Of a stretch of 64,000 bases of DNA, positions 26,158 to 34,274 are shown in pieces. The first letter of the stretch is position 1; each line of letters begins with the position of its first letter. The stretch covers positions 1-64,000 of the forward strand of contig NZ_QRVG01000002.1 in NCBI RefSeq assembly GCF_003459245.1, in the 5' to 3' direction. Under the pieces are notes generated by a model. It ran no database searches. It saw only the letters and a program-made list of their open reading frames with translations, and had not been told where the DNA came from. The position numbers and the translations under genes are program-made. The DNA is from Collinsella sp. AF23-2 (GTDB lineage: Bacteria > Actinomycetota > Coriobacteriia > Coriobacteriales > Coriobacteriaceae).

Positions 26158-27240
26158 CTAGAGCGTGTGGCCGTAGGTGTTGGCAGCCTTGATGGCGGCG
26201 GCGAACTTTTCGTCGGTGAAGGGCTCGGGGTTTCCCTGCTTCCACTCGTTGGTGGCGTGCGCATACTCGCACAGGGCGGGGATATCGGACTCGGAAAGCC
26301 CGACCTGCTCAAGCGTTACGGGCAGCCCCATCTCCTTGTTAAAGGCTGCGTAGCGCTCAAGGTTCTCGGTGTCGCCCGTGTAGGCAAACAGCACCAGCAC
26401 GCCCAGGCTCACGACCTCGCCATGCAGGTAGGTGCCCTCGCGCGGAATGCTGCAGGTGGCGTTGTAGAACGCATGCGCCACGCTCGAGTTGTAGTAGTAA
26501 TCGTTTTGGTTGGTCAGGTTGGAGACATAGCCCGTGTTGACCACGATATCGAGCGCGATCTGCTTGACGGCCTCGGTCGACAGGTTCTGGCGAACGTCCT
26601 CAAGACCCTGCACGCCATAGGTAAACAGCGGCTCGGAGCAGGTGTGCGCGAGCGCCAGGCCAAGACCGGCGGTGTGCTCCAGGTTGCCGGCGCTCGTGGC
26701 GTATTCGACCTCGGGCTGCTTGGACAGGGCGTCGCCTACGCCGGCCCAGAAGTACTCCGCCGGAGCCTCGGCAATGATCTTGGGGTTGATGAAGATGTGT
26801 GCGGGGCGGTTGGGGTACGAATAGCCCTCGAGCGAGCCGTCGTCGTTGTAGACAACGGCAATGGCGGTCGCGGCCGAGCAGTTGGAACAGATCGTCGGCA
26901 CCGTAAAGACGATCTTCTTGAGTTCGATGGCCGCCGTCTTGACGGTATCGAGCGCCTTGCCGCCGCCGCACGCGATAAGTACGTCGGCCTCTTGGCAGGC
27001 GGGGGAGTTCACAACCTTGGCGATATTGGCGCGCGTGCTGTTGGTGCCGTAGACACGCGTCTCCAGAATCTCGACGTCGGTTCCCGCCAGCGCGGTTTCG
27101 ATTCCGGGAAGCGCCGCGGCCAGCGCTCGTTTGCCACCGATGATTGCGACCTTGGTCGCTCCGTACTCGGCCAGCGCGCCGGGCAGCTCGTCAAAGCAAT
27201 CCTCGCCGACGGTATAGTCGCTCATTCCAATCGTGCGCAT
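26158..27240 (-). CDS. Iron-containing alcohol dehydrogenase, glycerol dehydrogenase-like
   Basis: A 360-residue NAD-dependent dehydrogenase of the GldA branch of the metal-dependent alcohol dehydrogenase family. The nucleotide-binding region has VAIIGGKRAL and ACGGGKALDTVKTAA (GGGK). It also has FTVPTICSNCSAATAIAVVYND and a metal-site region with HAFYNATCSIPREGTYLHGEVVSLGVLVLF, where the His residues would bind the catalytic ion. Substrate (glycerol, or another polyol or hydroxyketone) cannot be fixed from sequence. It is monocistronic, with the ileS leader upstream in the opposite direction. Confidence 0.9.
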   Translation of the reverse strand: MRTIGMSDYTVGEDCFDELPGALAEYGATKVAIIGGKRALAAALPGIETALAGTDVEILETRVYGTNSTRANIAKVVNSPACQEADVLIACGGGKALDTVKTAAIELKKIVFTVPTICSNCSAATAIAVVYNDDGSLEGYSYPNRPAHIFINPKIIAEAPAEYFWAGVGDALSKQPEVEYATSAGNLEHTAGLGLALAHTCSEPLFTYGVQGLEDVRQNLSTEAVKQIALDIVVNTGYVSNLTNQNDYYYNSSVAHAFYNATCSIPREGTYLHGEVVSLGVLVLFAYTGDTENLERYAAFNKEMGLPVTLEQVGLSESDIPALCEYAHATNEWKQGNPEPFTDEKFAAAIKAANTYGHTL

Positions 27241-27374
27241 AGCAGCCTTCTTTCGTTAGATAAAGTGCTTTCAGGTATTTTGCTCCAAGAGAAGGCTAGT
27301 GACCGTGAGAAATTTCTAAAGTATGAAACCGATGTTGAGGGTTTTTCGCCAGCGTTGACCGTGCTACCATACAG

Positions 27375-27684
27375 CGCAGAAGCGTTGATGGGGACGAGTA
27401 GTCGGCCGTCCGCATGCTACAGAGAGCGGGGAGCGCTGAGAGCCCGTGCATGCGACCGATGAAAATCACCCCGGAGCTGCGATCCCAACGGACGCGCCGT
27501 GCAGGCACGTCTTAGTAGACATCGCCGAGATGGTCGTCGATACAGGCCAGCCGAGTAACGGATGCGAGCGCGCGATAACGCGAGCGAGGGCATCTAAGCT
27601 GGGTGGTTAAGCGAAGAGCTTTTGCGGGCACGCTGCCCGTTTTGTGGCGCTTCGTCCCAGCTTGTAAGGGACGGGCGCTTTTTT
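27375..27684 (+). promoter_or_regulatory. T-box riboswitch leader of ileS (specifier AUC)
   Basis: Stem I carries AGTA (27397-27400) opposite GAAAATCACC (27461-27470), the T-box specifier-loop pattern, with ATC (Ile) at 27465-27467. The antiterminator is explicit. AAGCTGGG (27596-27603) pairs with CCCAGCTT (27657-27664), and GCGAAG (27611-27616) with CTTCGT (27651-27656). Together they leave the 7-nt bulge TGGTTAA, whose TGGT can pair with ACCA of uncharged tRNA-Ile. The competing terminator (27647-27684) uses part of the same strand, GTCCC/GGGAC plus GCGC/GCGC, followed by six T. Low charged tRNA-Ile should therefore allow ileS transcription. Confidence 0.9.
27647..27684 (+). terminator. Regulated terminator of the ileS T-box
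   Basis: The stem GCGC..GTCCC pairs with GGGAC..GCGC around AGCTTGTAA, followed by TTTTTT. It is mutually exclusive with the antiterminator helix. Confidence 0.82.
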
Positions 27685-27727
27685 GGTGCCCAACGGGCGT
27701 GCGCGCCCACGACATGAAAGGGGTACC

Positions 27728-30529
27728 GTGGCAAACGAGTACAAGCAGACGATGAATCTGCCCAAAACCGGTTTTCCCATGCGTGCCGGTCTTTCCAAGT
27801 CCGAGCCCAAGCGACTCAAGGACTGGCAGGACAACAAGGTCTACGAGCAGGTTTTGAAGAAGAACGAGGGTCACAAGAAGTTCGTGCTGCACGACGGCCC
27901 TCCGTACGCCAACGGCCCGATCCACATCGGCCACGCCATGAACAAGATCTCCAAGGACATGATCAACCGCTACTGGATGATGCAGGGCTATGAGGTTCCC
28001 TACGTCCCCGGTTGGGACTGCCATGGCCAGCCGATCGAGCACAAGGTCGAGGAGAAGCTCGGCACCGAGAAGTTCAACCAGACCTCCACGGCTAAGATCC
28101 GCGAGCTCTGCAACGAGTTTGCTGTCGAGAACATCGAGCTGCAGAAGGCTGGCTTCCGTCGTCTGGGCGTGCTCGGCGACTGGGACAACCCCTACCTGAC
28201 GCTCTACCACCAGCATGATGCTGCCGACATCGAGGTCTTTAAGGCCATGTTCGATAAGGGCATGATCTATCGCGGCCACAAGCCGGTTCACTGGTGCAAG
28301 CACTGCCACACCGCTCTGGCCGAGGCTGAGATCGAGTACTCCGACGAGACGAGCCCGTCCGTCTTCGTCCGCTTTGAGATGACTTCCAAGCCCGCTGGCC
28401 TCGAGAGCTTCGACGGCCCGGTCGACTTTATCATCTGGACGACCACGCCGTGGACCATCCCCTCCGACCAGGCAGTTTCTCTCAAGCCCGGCGCCGCCTA
28501 CGTCGCCGTTGAGCATGATGGCCGCGCCGAGGTCATGCTCGAGGACCTGGCCCCCAAGTGCTGCGAGGAGTTTGGCTGGGAGTACACCCCGGTCATGGTC
28601 GACGGCAAGCCCTATGTGGTTCCCGCCGAGACCTTCCACCACATCCACTATAAGCAGCCGATCTTTGACGGTGTCGAGGGCGTGGCCCTGCTGGCCGATT
28701 ACGTCGGTGTCGATGACGGTACCGGTATCGTCCACAACTCGCCCGGCCACGGCGTCGACGACTACTTCGCCTGCCTCAAGGAGGGCATCACCGACATCTG
28801 CATGCCGGTCGATGACGACGGCAAATTCTACACCGGTGAGGAGTTTGGCACCGGCGGCCCCTTCAGCGGCATGGATACCGACGAGGCCAACCCGCACATC
28901 ATCGAGTTCCTGCGCGAGCGCGGTACCCTGGTCCTCGAGAAGAAGATCACGCACAGCTATCCGCACTGCTGGCGCTGCAAGCATCCGGTGCTCTTCCGTG
29001 CCACCGACCAGTGGTTCGTCTCGATGGACAAGACGGGTCTGCGTGAGCAGGCTGGCAAAGAGGTTCGCGAGAACGTCAAGTGGTATCCGGCTCACGCCGC
29101 CAACCGCATTGGCGCCATGGTCGAGCAGCGTCCCGACTGGTGCATCAGCCGTCAGCGCAACTGGGGCGTGCCTATTCCCAGCTACACCTGCGCCGACTGC
29201 GGCGAGAAGGTCATGAACGACGACACGCTCGATGCCGTCATCAAGCTCTTCCACGAGAAGGGCTCCGACGCCTGGTTCACCGACGCTCCCGAGAGCTACC
29301 TGGGCGAGGCCTGCGTCTGCCCCAAGTGCGGCGGTCATCACCTTAAGGCCGATAAGGACATCCTCGACGTGTGGTGGGACTCTGGCGTGTCCTGGAAGGC
29401 CGTCTGTGAGTACCGTCCCGAGCTGGAGTACCCGGCGGACGTCTACCTCGAGGGCTCAGACCAGCACCGTGGTTGGTTCCAGAGCTCGCTGCTTACCTCG
29501 GTGGGCGCCAACGGCCACGCTCCGTACAAGGCGGTCGTCTCGCAGGGCTTCACCCTCGACGGTCAGGGCCGCAAGATGTCCAAGTCACTCGGCAACGTCA
29601 TCGACCCCAATAAGGTCTGTGACGAGATGGGCGCCGACATCATCCGCCTGTGGGTTGCCTCCGTCGACACCAGCTCCGACGTTTCCATCGACCACGAGAT
29701 TCTCGCCCGTACGTCCGATGCCTACCGTCGTTTCCGCAACACGCTGCGCTTCCTGCTCTCCGAGCTCGAGGGTCAGTTTGAGCCCGAGACCGACGGCGTC
29801 GCCTTTGCCGATCTGCTGCCGCTCGACAAGCTCATGGTTGCTCGTCTGACCCAGGTCCAGGCCGAGGTCGACGACGCTTACTCTTGCTACGAGTTCCCGC
29901 GCGCCTACCGTGCGCTCTACGACTTCGTGGTTACCGAGCTTTCCAACGTGTACCTCGACGCCCTGAAGGACCGTCTGTACTGCGAAAAGCCCGGCTCGCT
30001 CGAGCGCCGCAGCGCCCAGACCGTGCTCGCCGAGCTCTTCTCGATGCTCATGCGCGATCTGCAGCCGATTCTGTCCTACACCGTCGATGAGGCCATGGCC
30101 TATGCGCCCGCCGGCTGCGTCGATCATCAGAAGTACGCCGCGCTGCTCGATTGGTACAAGTCGCCCATCACGATCGACGAGGCCAATGAGTTTGAGGGCG
30201 TGCTCGAGGCTTCGCTCGAGCTCCGTGGCGCCGTGACCAAGGCCCTTGAGGATGCCCGCTCCGTCGGCACCTTCACCAAGAGCCAGCAGGTCCGTGTCAA
30301 GGCGGTCGTTCCCGCCGAGATGTATGCGCTGCTGACCGGCGACAAGGCCGTCGACCTCGCCGAGTTCTACATCGTCTCCGCTGTTGAGCTCACCCAGGGC
30401 GAGGAGCTCTCCGTTGCCATCGACGCTGCCGAGGGCGAGTGCTGCGACCGTTGCTGGAACTACCGCACCACCGTCGGCGAGTACAACGGCCACGCTCACA
30501 TCTGCGAGAGGTGTGCGAACGCCCTTTAA
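27728..30529 (+). CDS. ileS: Isoleucyl-tRNA synthetase
   Basis: A 933-residue class I aminoacyl-tRNA synthetase. The HIGH motif is in HDGPPYANGPIHIGHAMNK near residue 60, and KMSKSLGNVIDPNKV near residue 617. The editing (CP1) domain between them includes WTTTPWTIPSDQAV and GTGIVHNSPGHGVDDY. The C-terminus has a zinc ribbon with CCDRCWNYRTTVG and HICERCANAL. The GTG start at 27728 is preceded by AAAGGGG. This is the ileS1-type layout, usually sensitive to mupirocin. Expression is controlled by the upstream T-box. A terminator follows at 30600. Confidence 0.97.
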   Translation: MANEYKQTMNLPKTGFPMRAGLSKSEPKRLKDWQDNKVYEQVLKKNEGHKKFVLHDGPPYANGPIHIGHAMNKISKDMINRYWMMQGYEVPYVPGWDCHGQPIEHKVEEKLGTEKFNQTSTAKIRELCNEFAVENIELQKAGFRRLGVLGDWDNPYLTLYHQHDAADIEVFKAMFDKGMIYRGHKPVHWCKHCHTALAEAEIEYSDETSPSVFVRFEMTSKPAGLESFDGPVDFIIWTTTPWTIPSDQAVSLKPGAAYVAVEHDGRAEVMLEDLAPKCCEEFGWEYTPVMVDGKPYVVPAETFHHIHYKQPIFDGVEGVALLADYVGVDDGTGIVHNSPGHGVDDYFACLKEGITDICMPVDDDGKFYTGEEFGTGGPFSGMDTDEANPHIIEFLRERGTLVLEKKITHSYPHCWRCKHPVLFRATDQWFVSMDKTGLREQAGKEVRENVKWYPAHAANRIGAMVEQRPDWCISRQRNWGVPIPSYTCADCGEKVMNDDTLDAVIKLFHEKGSDAWFTDAPESYLGEACVCPKCGGHHLKADKDILDVWWDSGVSWKAVCEYRPELEYPADVYLEGSDQHRGWFQSSLLTSVGANGHAPYKAVVSQGFTLDGQGRKMSKSLGNVIDPNKVCDEMGADIIRLWVASVDTSSDVSIDHEILARTSDAYRRFRNTLRFLLSELEGQFEPETDGVAFADLLPLDKLMVARLTQVQAEVDDAYSCYEFPRAYRALYDFVVTELSNVYLDALKDRLYCEKPGSLERRSAQTVLAELFSMLMRDLQPILSYTVDEAMAYAPAGCVDHQKYAALLDWYKSPITIDEANEFEGVLEASLELRGAVTKALEDARSVGTFTKSQQVRVKAVVPAEMYALLTGDKAVDLAEFYIVSAVELTQGEELSVAIDAAEGECCDRCWNYRTTVGEYNGHAHICERCANAL

Positions 30530-30599
30530 GGCACGGTAACTCGGCATTTTAGTTATAGGGAGAATCTGGGCGCCTTCGGCCCATTTGCTCTGTTGAATA

Positions 30600-30638
30600 A
30601 AAGCGGCATTCTGTTTTCAGAATGCCGCTTTCGTTTTT
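30600..30638 (+). terminator. Terminator after ileS
   Basis: AAAGCGGCATTCTG (30600-30613) pairs perfectly with CAGAATGCCGCTTT (30618-30631), followed by CGTTTTT. Confidence 0.88.
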
Positions 30639-30748
30639 AGCTGGTTATTTCGCTTGTGTTGGTGGATATGTCGTGCGCTCTGCGTGTGGCAATATAAGAT
30701 GGTTACTTGCACTTAACGTTATTTGAGCTTTGAGGGTAGGGGATTTCT

Positions 30749-31348
30749 TTGGGTCGTGGTGCGGATATGACGCCGCCTTTGCGTTGGCGCCTGGGCGTTG
30801 CTGGTGGGGTGGCGCTCGTTGTGCTGCTTGTTGACCAGCTGACCAAGCTTGCGGTTCGTGCCGTTGGCGATGCTCTGCATGTGACTGTTATCCCCGGTGT
30901 GATCGATTTCGTGTTTGTTCGCAATATCGGAGCCGCCTTTAGCATGGGTGAGGGCCATGGTATGGCTTTTGCCGTGCTGGCGCTAGCGGTCATTGTCGCC
31001 ATTGCCGTGTACCTGGTTCGTGCGCCTCAGCTCGCTCAGCTGGAGGTCGTGGGCATGGCTATGGTTGCGGGCGGCGCCATCGGTAACGCGATCGATCGCC
31101 TTGTCTTTGGCTTCGTGACCGATTTTTTCGCCACCACCTTCATCGACTTTCCCGTCTTTAATGTGGCCGATATCGGCATTACGGTCGGTGTGGTGCTGGC
31201 GCTCTTCGGTTACATGTTCTTGAGCCCCGCGGCTCGTGAGGTCGATGCGACCGCCGAGCTTAACGCCCGTGACGAGGCCCGTGCCAAGCGCAAGGCTAAA
31301 CAACGTGGGGAGCGTGCCCGCAAGATTCGCGAAAGGACTGAGCGCTAA
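30749..31348 (+). CDS. lspA: Lipoprotein signal peptidase (signal peptidase II)
   Basis: A 199-residue aspartic protease with four membrane segments that removes signal peptides from prolipoproteins. It has LLVDQLTKLAV, FVRNIGAAFSMGEGHG, and the two catalytic Asp regions GNAIDRLVFGFVTDFF and FNVADIGITVG. A basic C-terminal tail (about 35 residues, KRKAKQRGERARKIRERTER at the end) extends beyond the usual length. The TTG start at 30749 is supported by an AGGGTAGGGG stretch; an ATG at 30767 would also keep the first membrane segment. It overlaps the next gene by 1 bp, the common lspA-rluD pairing. Confidence 0.93.
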   Translation: MGRGADMTPPLRWRLGVAGGVALVVLLVDQLTKLAVRAVGDALHVTVIPGVIDFVFVRNIGAAFSMGEGHGMAFAVLALAVIVAIAVYLVRAPQLAQLEVVGMAMVAGGAIGNAIDRLVFGFVTDFFATTFIDFPVFNVADIGITVGVVLALFGYMFLSPAAREVDATAELNARDEARAKRKAKQRGERARKIRERTER

Positions 31349-32361
31349 TGGCCGACATCCATATCCTTGTTGCCGACGATGCCGCTGGTCAGCGTCTTGA
31401 CGCCTATCTGGGCGCCAATGACGGCTGCCCTACGCGCTCTGCCTGCGCACATCTGATTGAGGGTGGGGTCGTAGTGGTCAATGGCGAGACCTGCCTGTCC
31501 AAAAAGTACGCCGTGCGAGCCGGTGACCGTATTTCGGTTGATTTGCCCGAACCGCACGATCCCACCGACGTGATTCCCGAGGCCATCCCGCTCGACATTC
31601 GCTATGAGGACGACTACCTCATCGTGCTCTCCAAGCAGCGCGGCCTGGTGTGCCATCCTGCGCATGGTCATGAGAGCGGTACGCTCGCGAATGCGCTGGT
31701 CTATCACTGCGGTATCGACCATCTGGGCACCGTGCAGGGCGAGGACCGCCCCGGTATCGTACATCGTTTGGATCGCGATACCTCGGGTCTTATGCTTGCG
31801 GCAAAGGACGACGATACCCAGCGCGCGCTCCAAAATCTTATCCGTACGCGCACGCTCGACCGCCGCTACATTACGCTCGTTCACGGTCATATCGCCATGG
31901 ATGAGGGCACCATTAACACCGGCATTGCCCGTTCTACACGTGACCGTGTCAAGATGGCGGTTTCCGATGATCCTTTTGCACGCCAGGCCATCACGACCTT
32001 TAAGGTCCTTGAGCGCTTTGATTCCACGCGCTTTGATGACGGCTACACACTCGTTGAGTGTCACCTGTTTACCGGTCGCACGCATCAGATTCGCGTGCAC
32101 ATGCGCCATATCAACCACGCCTGCGTGGGCGATCCGCTCTACGGTAAGTGCGATGCGCGTGCCGATCAGGGTCTGACCAGGCAATTCCTCCATTCCTGGC
32201 GCGTGGCGTTCGATCATCCCGTGACGGGAGAGCGCATTGAGTGCCGCGACGAGCTGCCGTGGGATCTCGCCGCCGTCCTCGACGACTTAGCCCCGCGTTC
32301 GCTTGGCCGCACTGCTGCCGGCGACGAAATCGTACCGCAGCTCGGCCTGCTCGAAGCCTAG
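31348..32361 (+). CDS. rluD: RluD-type large-subunit pseudouridine synthase
   Basis: A 337-residue pseudouridine synthase of the RluA/RluD family. An S4 RNA-binding domain (RLDAYLGANDGCPTRSACAHLIEGGVVVVNG) precedes the catalytic domain with HRLDRDTSGLMLAAKDD, where Asp is the nucleophile. It also contains TGRTHQIRVHMRHINHACVGDPLYG. It is slightly longer than usual, with a C-terminal extension of about 30 residues. RluD modifies helix 69 of 23S rRNA in characterised bacteria; the exact target here is assumed. It is coupled to lspA. Confidence 0.9.
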   Translation: MADIHILVADDAAGQRLDAYLGANDGCPTRSACAHLIEGGVVVVNGETCLSKKYAVRAGDRISVDLPEPHDPTDVIPEAIPLDIRYEDDYLIVLSKQRGLVCHPAHGHESGTLANALVYHCGIDHLGTVQGEDRPGIVHRLDRDTSGLMLAAKDDDTQRALQNLIRTRTLDRRYITLVHGHIAMDEGTINTGIARSTRDRVKMAVSDDPFARQAITTFKVLERFDSTRFDDGYTLVECHLFTGRTHQIRVHMRHINHACVGDPLYGKCDARADQGLTRQFLHSWRVAFDHPVTGERIECRDELPWDLAAVLDDLAPRSLGRTAAGDEIVPQLGLLEA

Positions 32362-32443
32362 CCAGTATTAGGTGGTTTCTTGAACTCGGTAAGCCTGCGG
32401 TAAGATATACGGTTGTTTACGTAACACGTTCCTGGGAGCCTGC

Positions 32444-33739
32444 ATGCTCGCCTTTTTACAAACCAACACACCCATCGTGATCTTCAACCAGATTGTCGTC
32501 ACGCTGCTCACGGTCTGCTTCTTGTACCAGGTGGTCTTCTTTGTCATCGGTGCTCTCCGCGGCGAGGTTGCGCCTCCCAAGGCCAAAAAACTCCACCGGT
32601 ATGCCTTCTTTATCGCGGCGCATAACGAGGAGGCCGTGATCGCCAACCTCGTTCGCTCCATCAAGGACCAGGATTATCCGTCCGAGCTCATCGAGGTCTT
32701 TGTCGTCGCCGATGCCTGCACCGATAACACCGCGCAGCTCGCGCGCGAGGCGGGCGCTGTCGTGTACGAGCGAAACGACCTGGCCCGTAAAGGCAAGAGC
32801 TGGGTCATGGACTTTGGTTTTGACCGCATTCTTAACGAGTATCCCGATACCTTTGAGGGCTACTTTATCTTCGATGCCGACAACGTTATCTCCCGCGATT
32901 ACGTCTCCAAGATGAATGACGCCTTTGACCAGGGCTTCCATGTGGTCACAAGCTACCGCAACTCCAAGAACTTTGGCAGCTCGTGGATCTCGGCAGCGAA
33001 TGCCACTTGGTATCTGCGCGAGGCGCGTTTTCTCAACAACGCGCGCAACATCTGCAAGACGTCCTGCGCCGTATCGGGTTCGGGCTACCTTATCTCGGCT
33101 AGCGTTATTGAGGGCATGCACGGCTGGCAGTTCCATACGCTGACCGAGGATATTCAGTTCACCACGTTCTGCGCTATTCACGGCATTCGTATTGGCTATG
33201 CGCCGGCGGAGTTCTTTGACGAGCAGCCTGTGACGTTTAAGGCGTCCTGGAAGCAGCGTATGCGCTGGACCAAGGGCTTCTACCAGGTGTTCTTTACCTA
33301 CGGTAAGCATCTGGTCAAGTCGACCTTCCGCTATCATCGTTTTGCCGCCTACGACATGTTTATGACGATTGCCCCTGGTATGCTGTTATCGCTGATTTCG
33401 ATGCTCGCCAACGCCACGTTCCTGATCGTCGGTGGTCTTTCGCATGGCTTTTTGGCTACCGAGGTTGAGATGCAGGCTTGTGCCGCCTCGCTCATTATGA
33501 CCTTCGCGATGATGTATCAGACCTTCTTTATCCTGGCGCTACTTACGACCATCTTCGAGTACAAGCACATTCATTGTGCGCAAAAGTGGCGCCTGGTGAC
33601 CAACCTGTTTACCTTCCCGATCTTTATGTTCAGCTATATCCCCATCACGGTGGCTGCGTTGTTCCTGAAGGTCGACTGGGTCCCGACGCAGCATGCCGTC
33701 AGCGTTACCCTCGACGAGGTCATGCAGGGCGCTAAATAA
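32444..33739 (+). CDS. Membrane glycosyltransferase, family 2
   Basis: A 431-residue GT2 enzyme. One N-terminal membrane segment (FNQIVVTLLTVCFLYQVVFFVIGAL) precedes the catalytic domain, with AFFIAAHNEEAVIANLVRSI, the VVADACTDNTA segment, YFIFDADN (DxD) and HTLTEDIQFTTFCAIHG. QRMRWTKGF is the Q/RxxRW acceptor motif. At least three membrane segments close the protein. The layout resembles processive or polysaccharide-building transferases (BcsA/NodC-like or chitin/hyaluronan-type). No exopolysaccharide cluster is nearby, so the product is unknown. GGGAG precedes the ATG at 32444. Confidence 0.88.
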   Translation: MLAFLQTNTPIVIFNQIVVTLLTVCFLYQVVFFVIGALRGEVAPPKAKKLHRYAFFIAAHNEEAVIANLVRSIKDQDYPSELIEVFVVADACTDNTAQLAREAGAVVYERNDLARKGKSWVMDFGFDRILNEYPDTFEGYFIFDADNVISRDYVSKMNDAFDQGFHVVTSYRNSKNFGSSWISAANATWYLREARFLNNARNICKTSCAVSGSGYLISASVIEGMHGWQFHTLTEDIQFTTFCAIHGIRIGYAPAEFFDEQPVTFKASWKQRMRWTKGFYQVFFTYGKHLVKSTFRYHRFAAYDMFMTIAPGMLLSLISMLANATFLIVGGLSHGFLATEVEMQACAASLIMTFAMMYQTFFILALLTTIFEYKHIHCAQKWRLVTNLFTFPIFMFSYIPITVAALFLKVDWVPTQHAVSVTLDEVMQGAK

Positions 33740-33747
33740 CCACCACC

Positions 33748-33788
33748 AAAACCACCACGAAGGGGACAGGCACCTCTGTGGTGGTTTT
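33748..33788. repeat. Palindromic extragenic repeat (family 2, copy 2)
   Basis: The same AAAACCACCA/TGGTGGTTTT arms as at 26108-26148 enclose GGGGACAGGCACC (33762-33774), the reverse complement of the copy 1 core. It lies right after the glycosyltransferase gene, where it may serve as a terminator. Confidence 0.8.
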
Positions 33789-33820
33789 TGCTTTTGAGAG
33801 ACTGCCCCGGGAGGTGTTCA

Positions 33821-34243
33821 ATGGTCTATATTCCCTTTTGGATCTGCGCCTTTGCCGGTGCGGTGATTGATGTCCGTGAACGGCGGTTTCCCAACGCGCT
33901 TGCCGCCGCATGCGCCGTGGCGGCGTTTGCAGGCGTTTGGCTGGACAGGGGCTTGAACACGGCGCTTGACCACGCCGGTCCTGCCGTTATCGTGTACCTT
34001 TCCCTTGTGCTCACTGAGTCGCTCTGGCGTCGTGCTCGCCAAGCCTCCGGCATCGGCATGGGGGATGCCAAGGCGCTCTTCGCGCTTTGCACGTTCGACC
34101 CTCTGGGGGGCATCGTGGCATTTGCCGTCGCGCTCCTGGTCCTGGCCCTCTCCTGCCTCTTCACAAAATCGCGCTCCCTGCCATTGCTCCCGTTTTTGGT
34201 GCCGATATTTGCCATAATCGAGGTCGTGGGCTGCACATTGTAA
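33821..34243 (+). CDS. A24 family prepilin peptidase-like protein
   Basis: A 140-residue membrane protein comprising only the catalytic part of type IV prepilin peptidases. The two expected aspartates are visible: Asp17 in VIDVRERRFPN and Asp82 in GIGMGDAKALFAL (the GxGD motif). Four or five hydrophobic segments surround them. The N-terminal methylase domain of PilD is absent, so it resembles TadV/CpaA or archaeal preflagellin peptidases. No pilin or Tad genes are in this window, so its substrate must be encoded elsewhere. GGGAGGTG precedes the ATG at 33821. Confidence 0.82.
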   Translation: MVYIPFWICAFAGAVIDVRERRFPNALAAACAVAAFAGVWLDRGLNTALDHAGPAVIVYLSLVLTESLWRRARQASGIGMGDAKALFALCTFDPLGGIVAFAVALLVLALSCLFTKSRSLPLLPFLVPIFAIIEVVGCTL

Positions 34244-34274
34244 CCGATTGCGCATCCTTTTTAAGGAGCATGCC

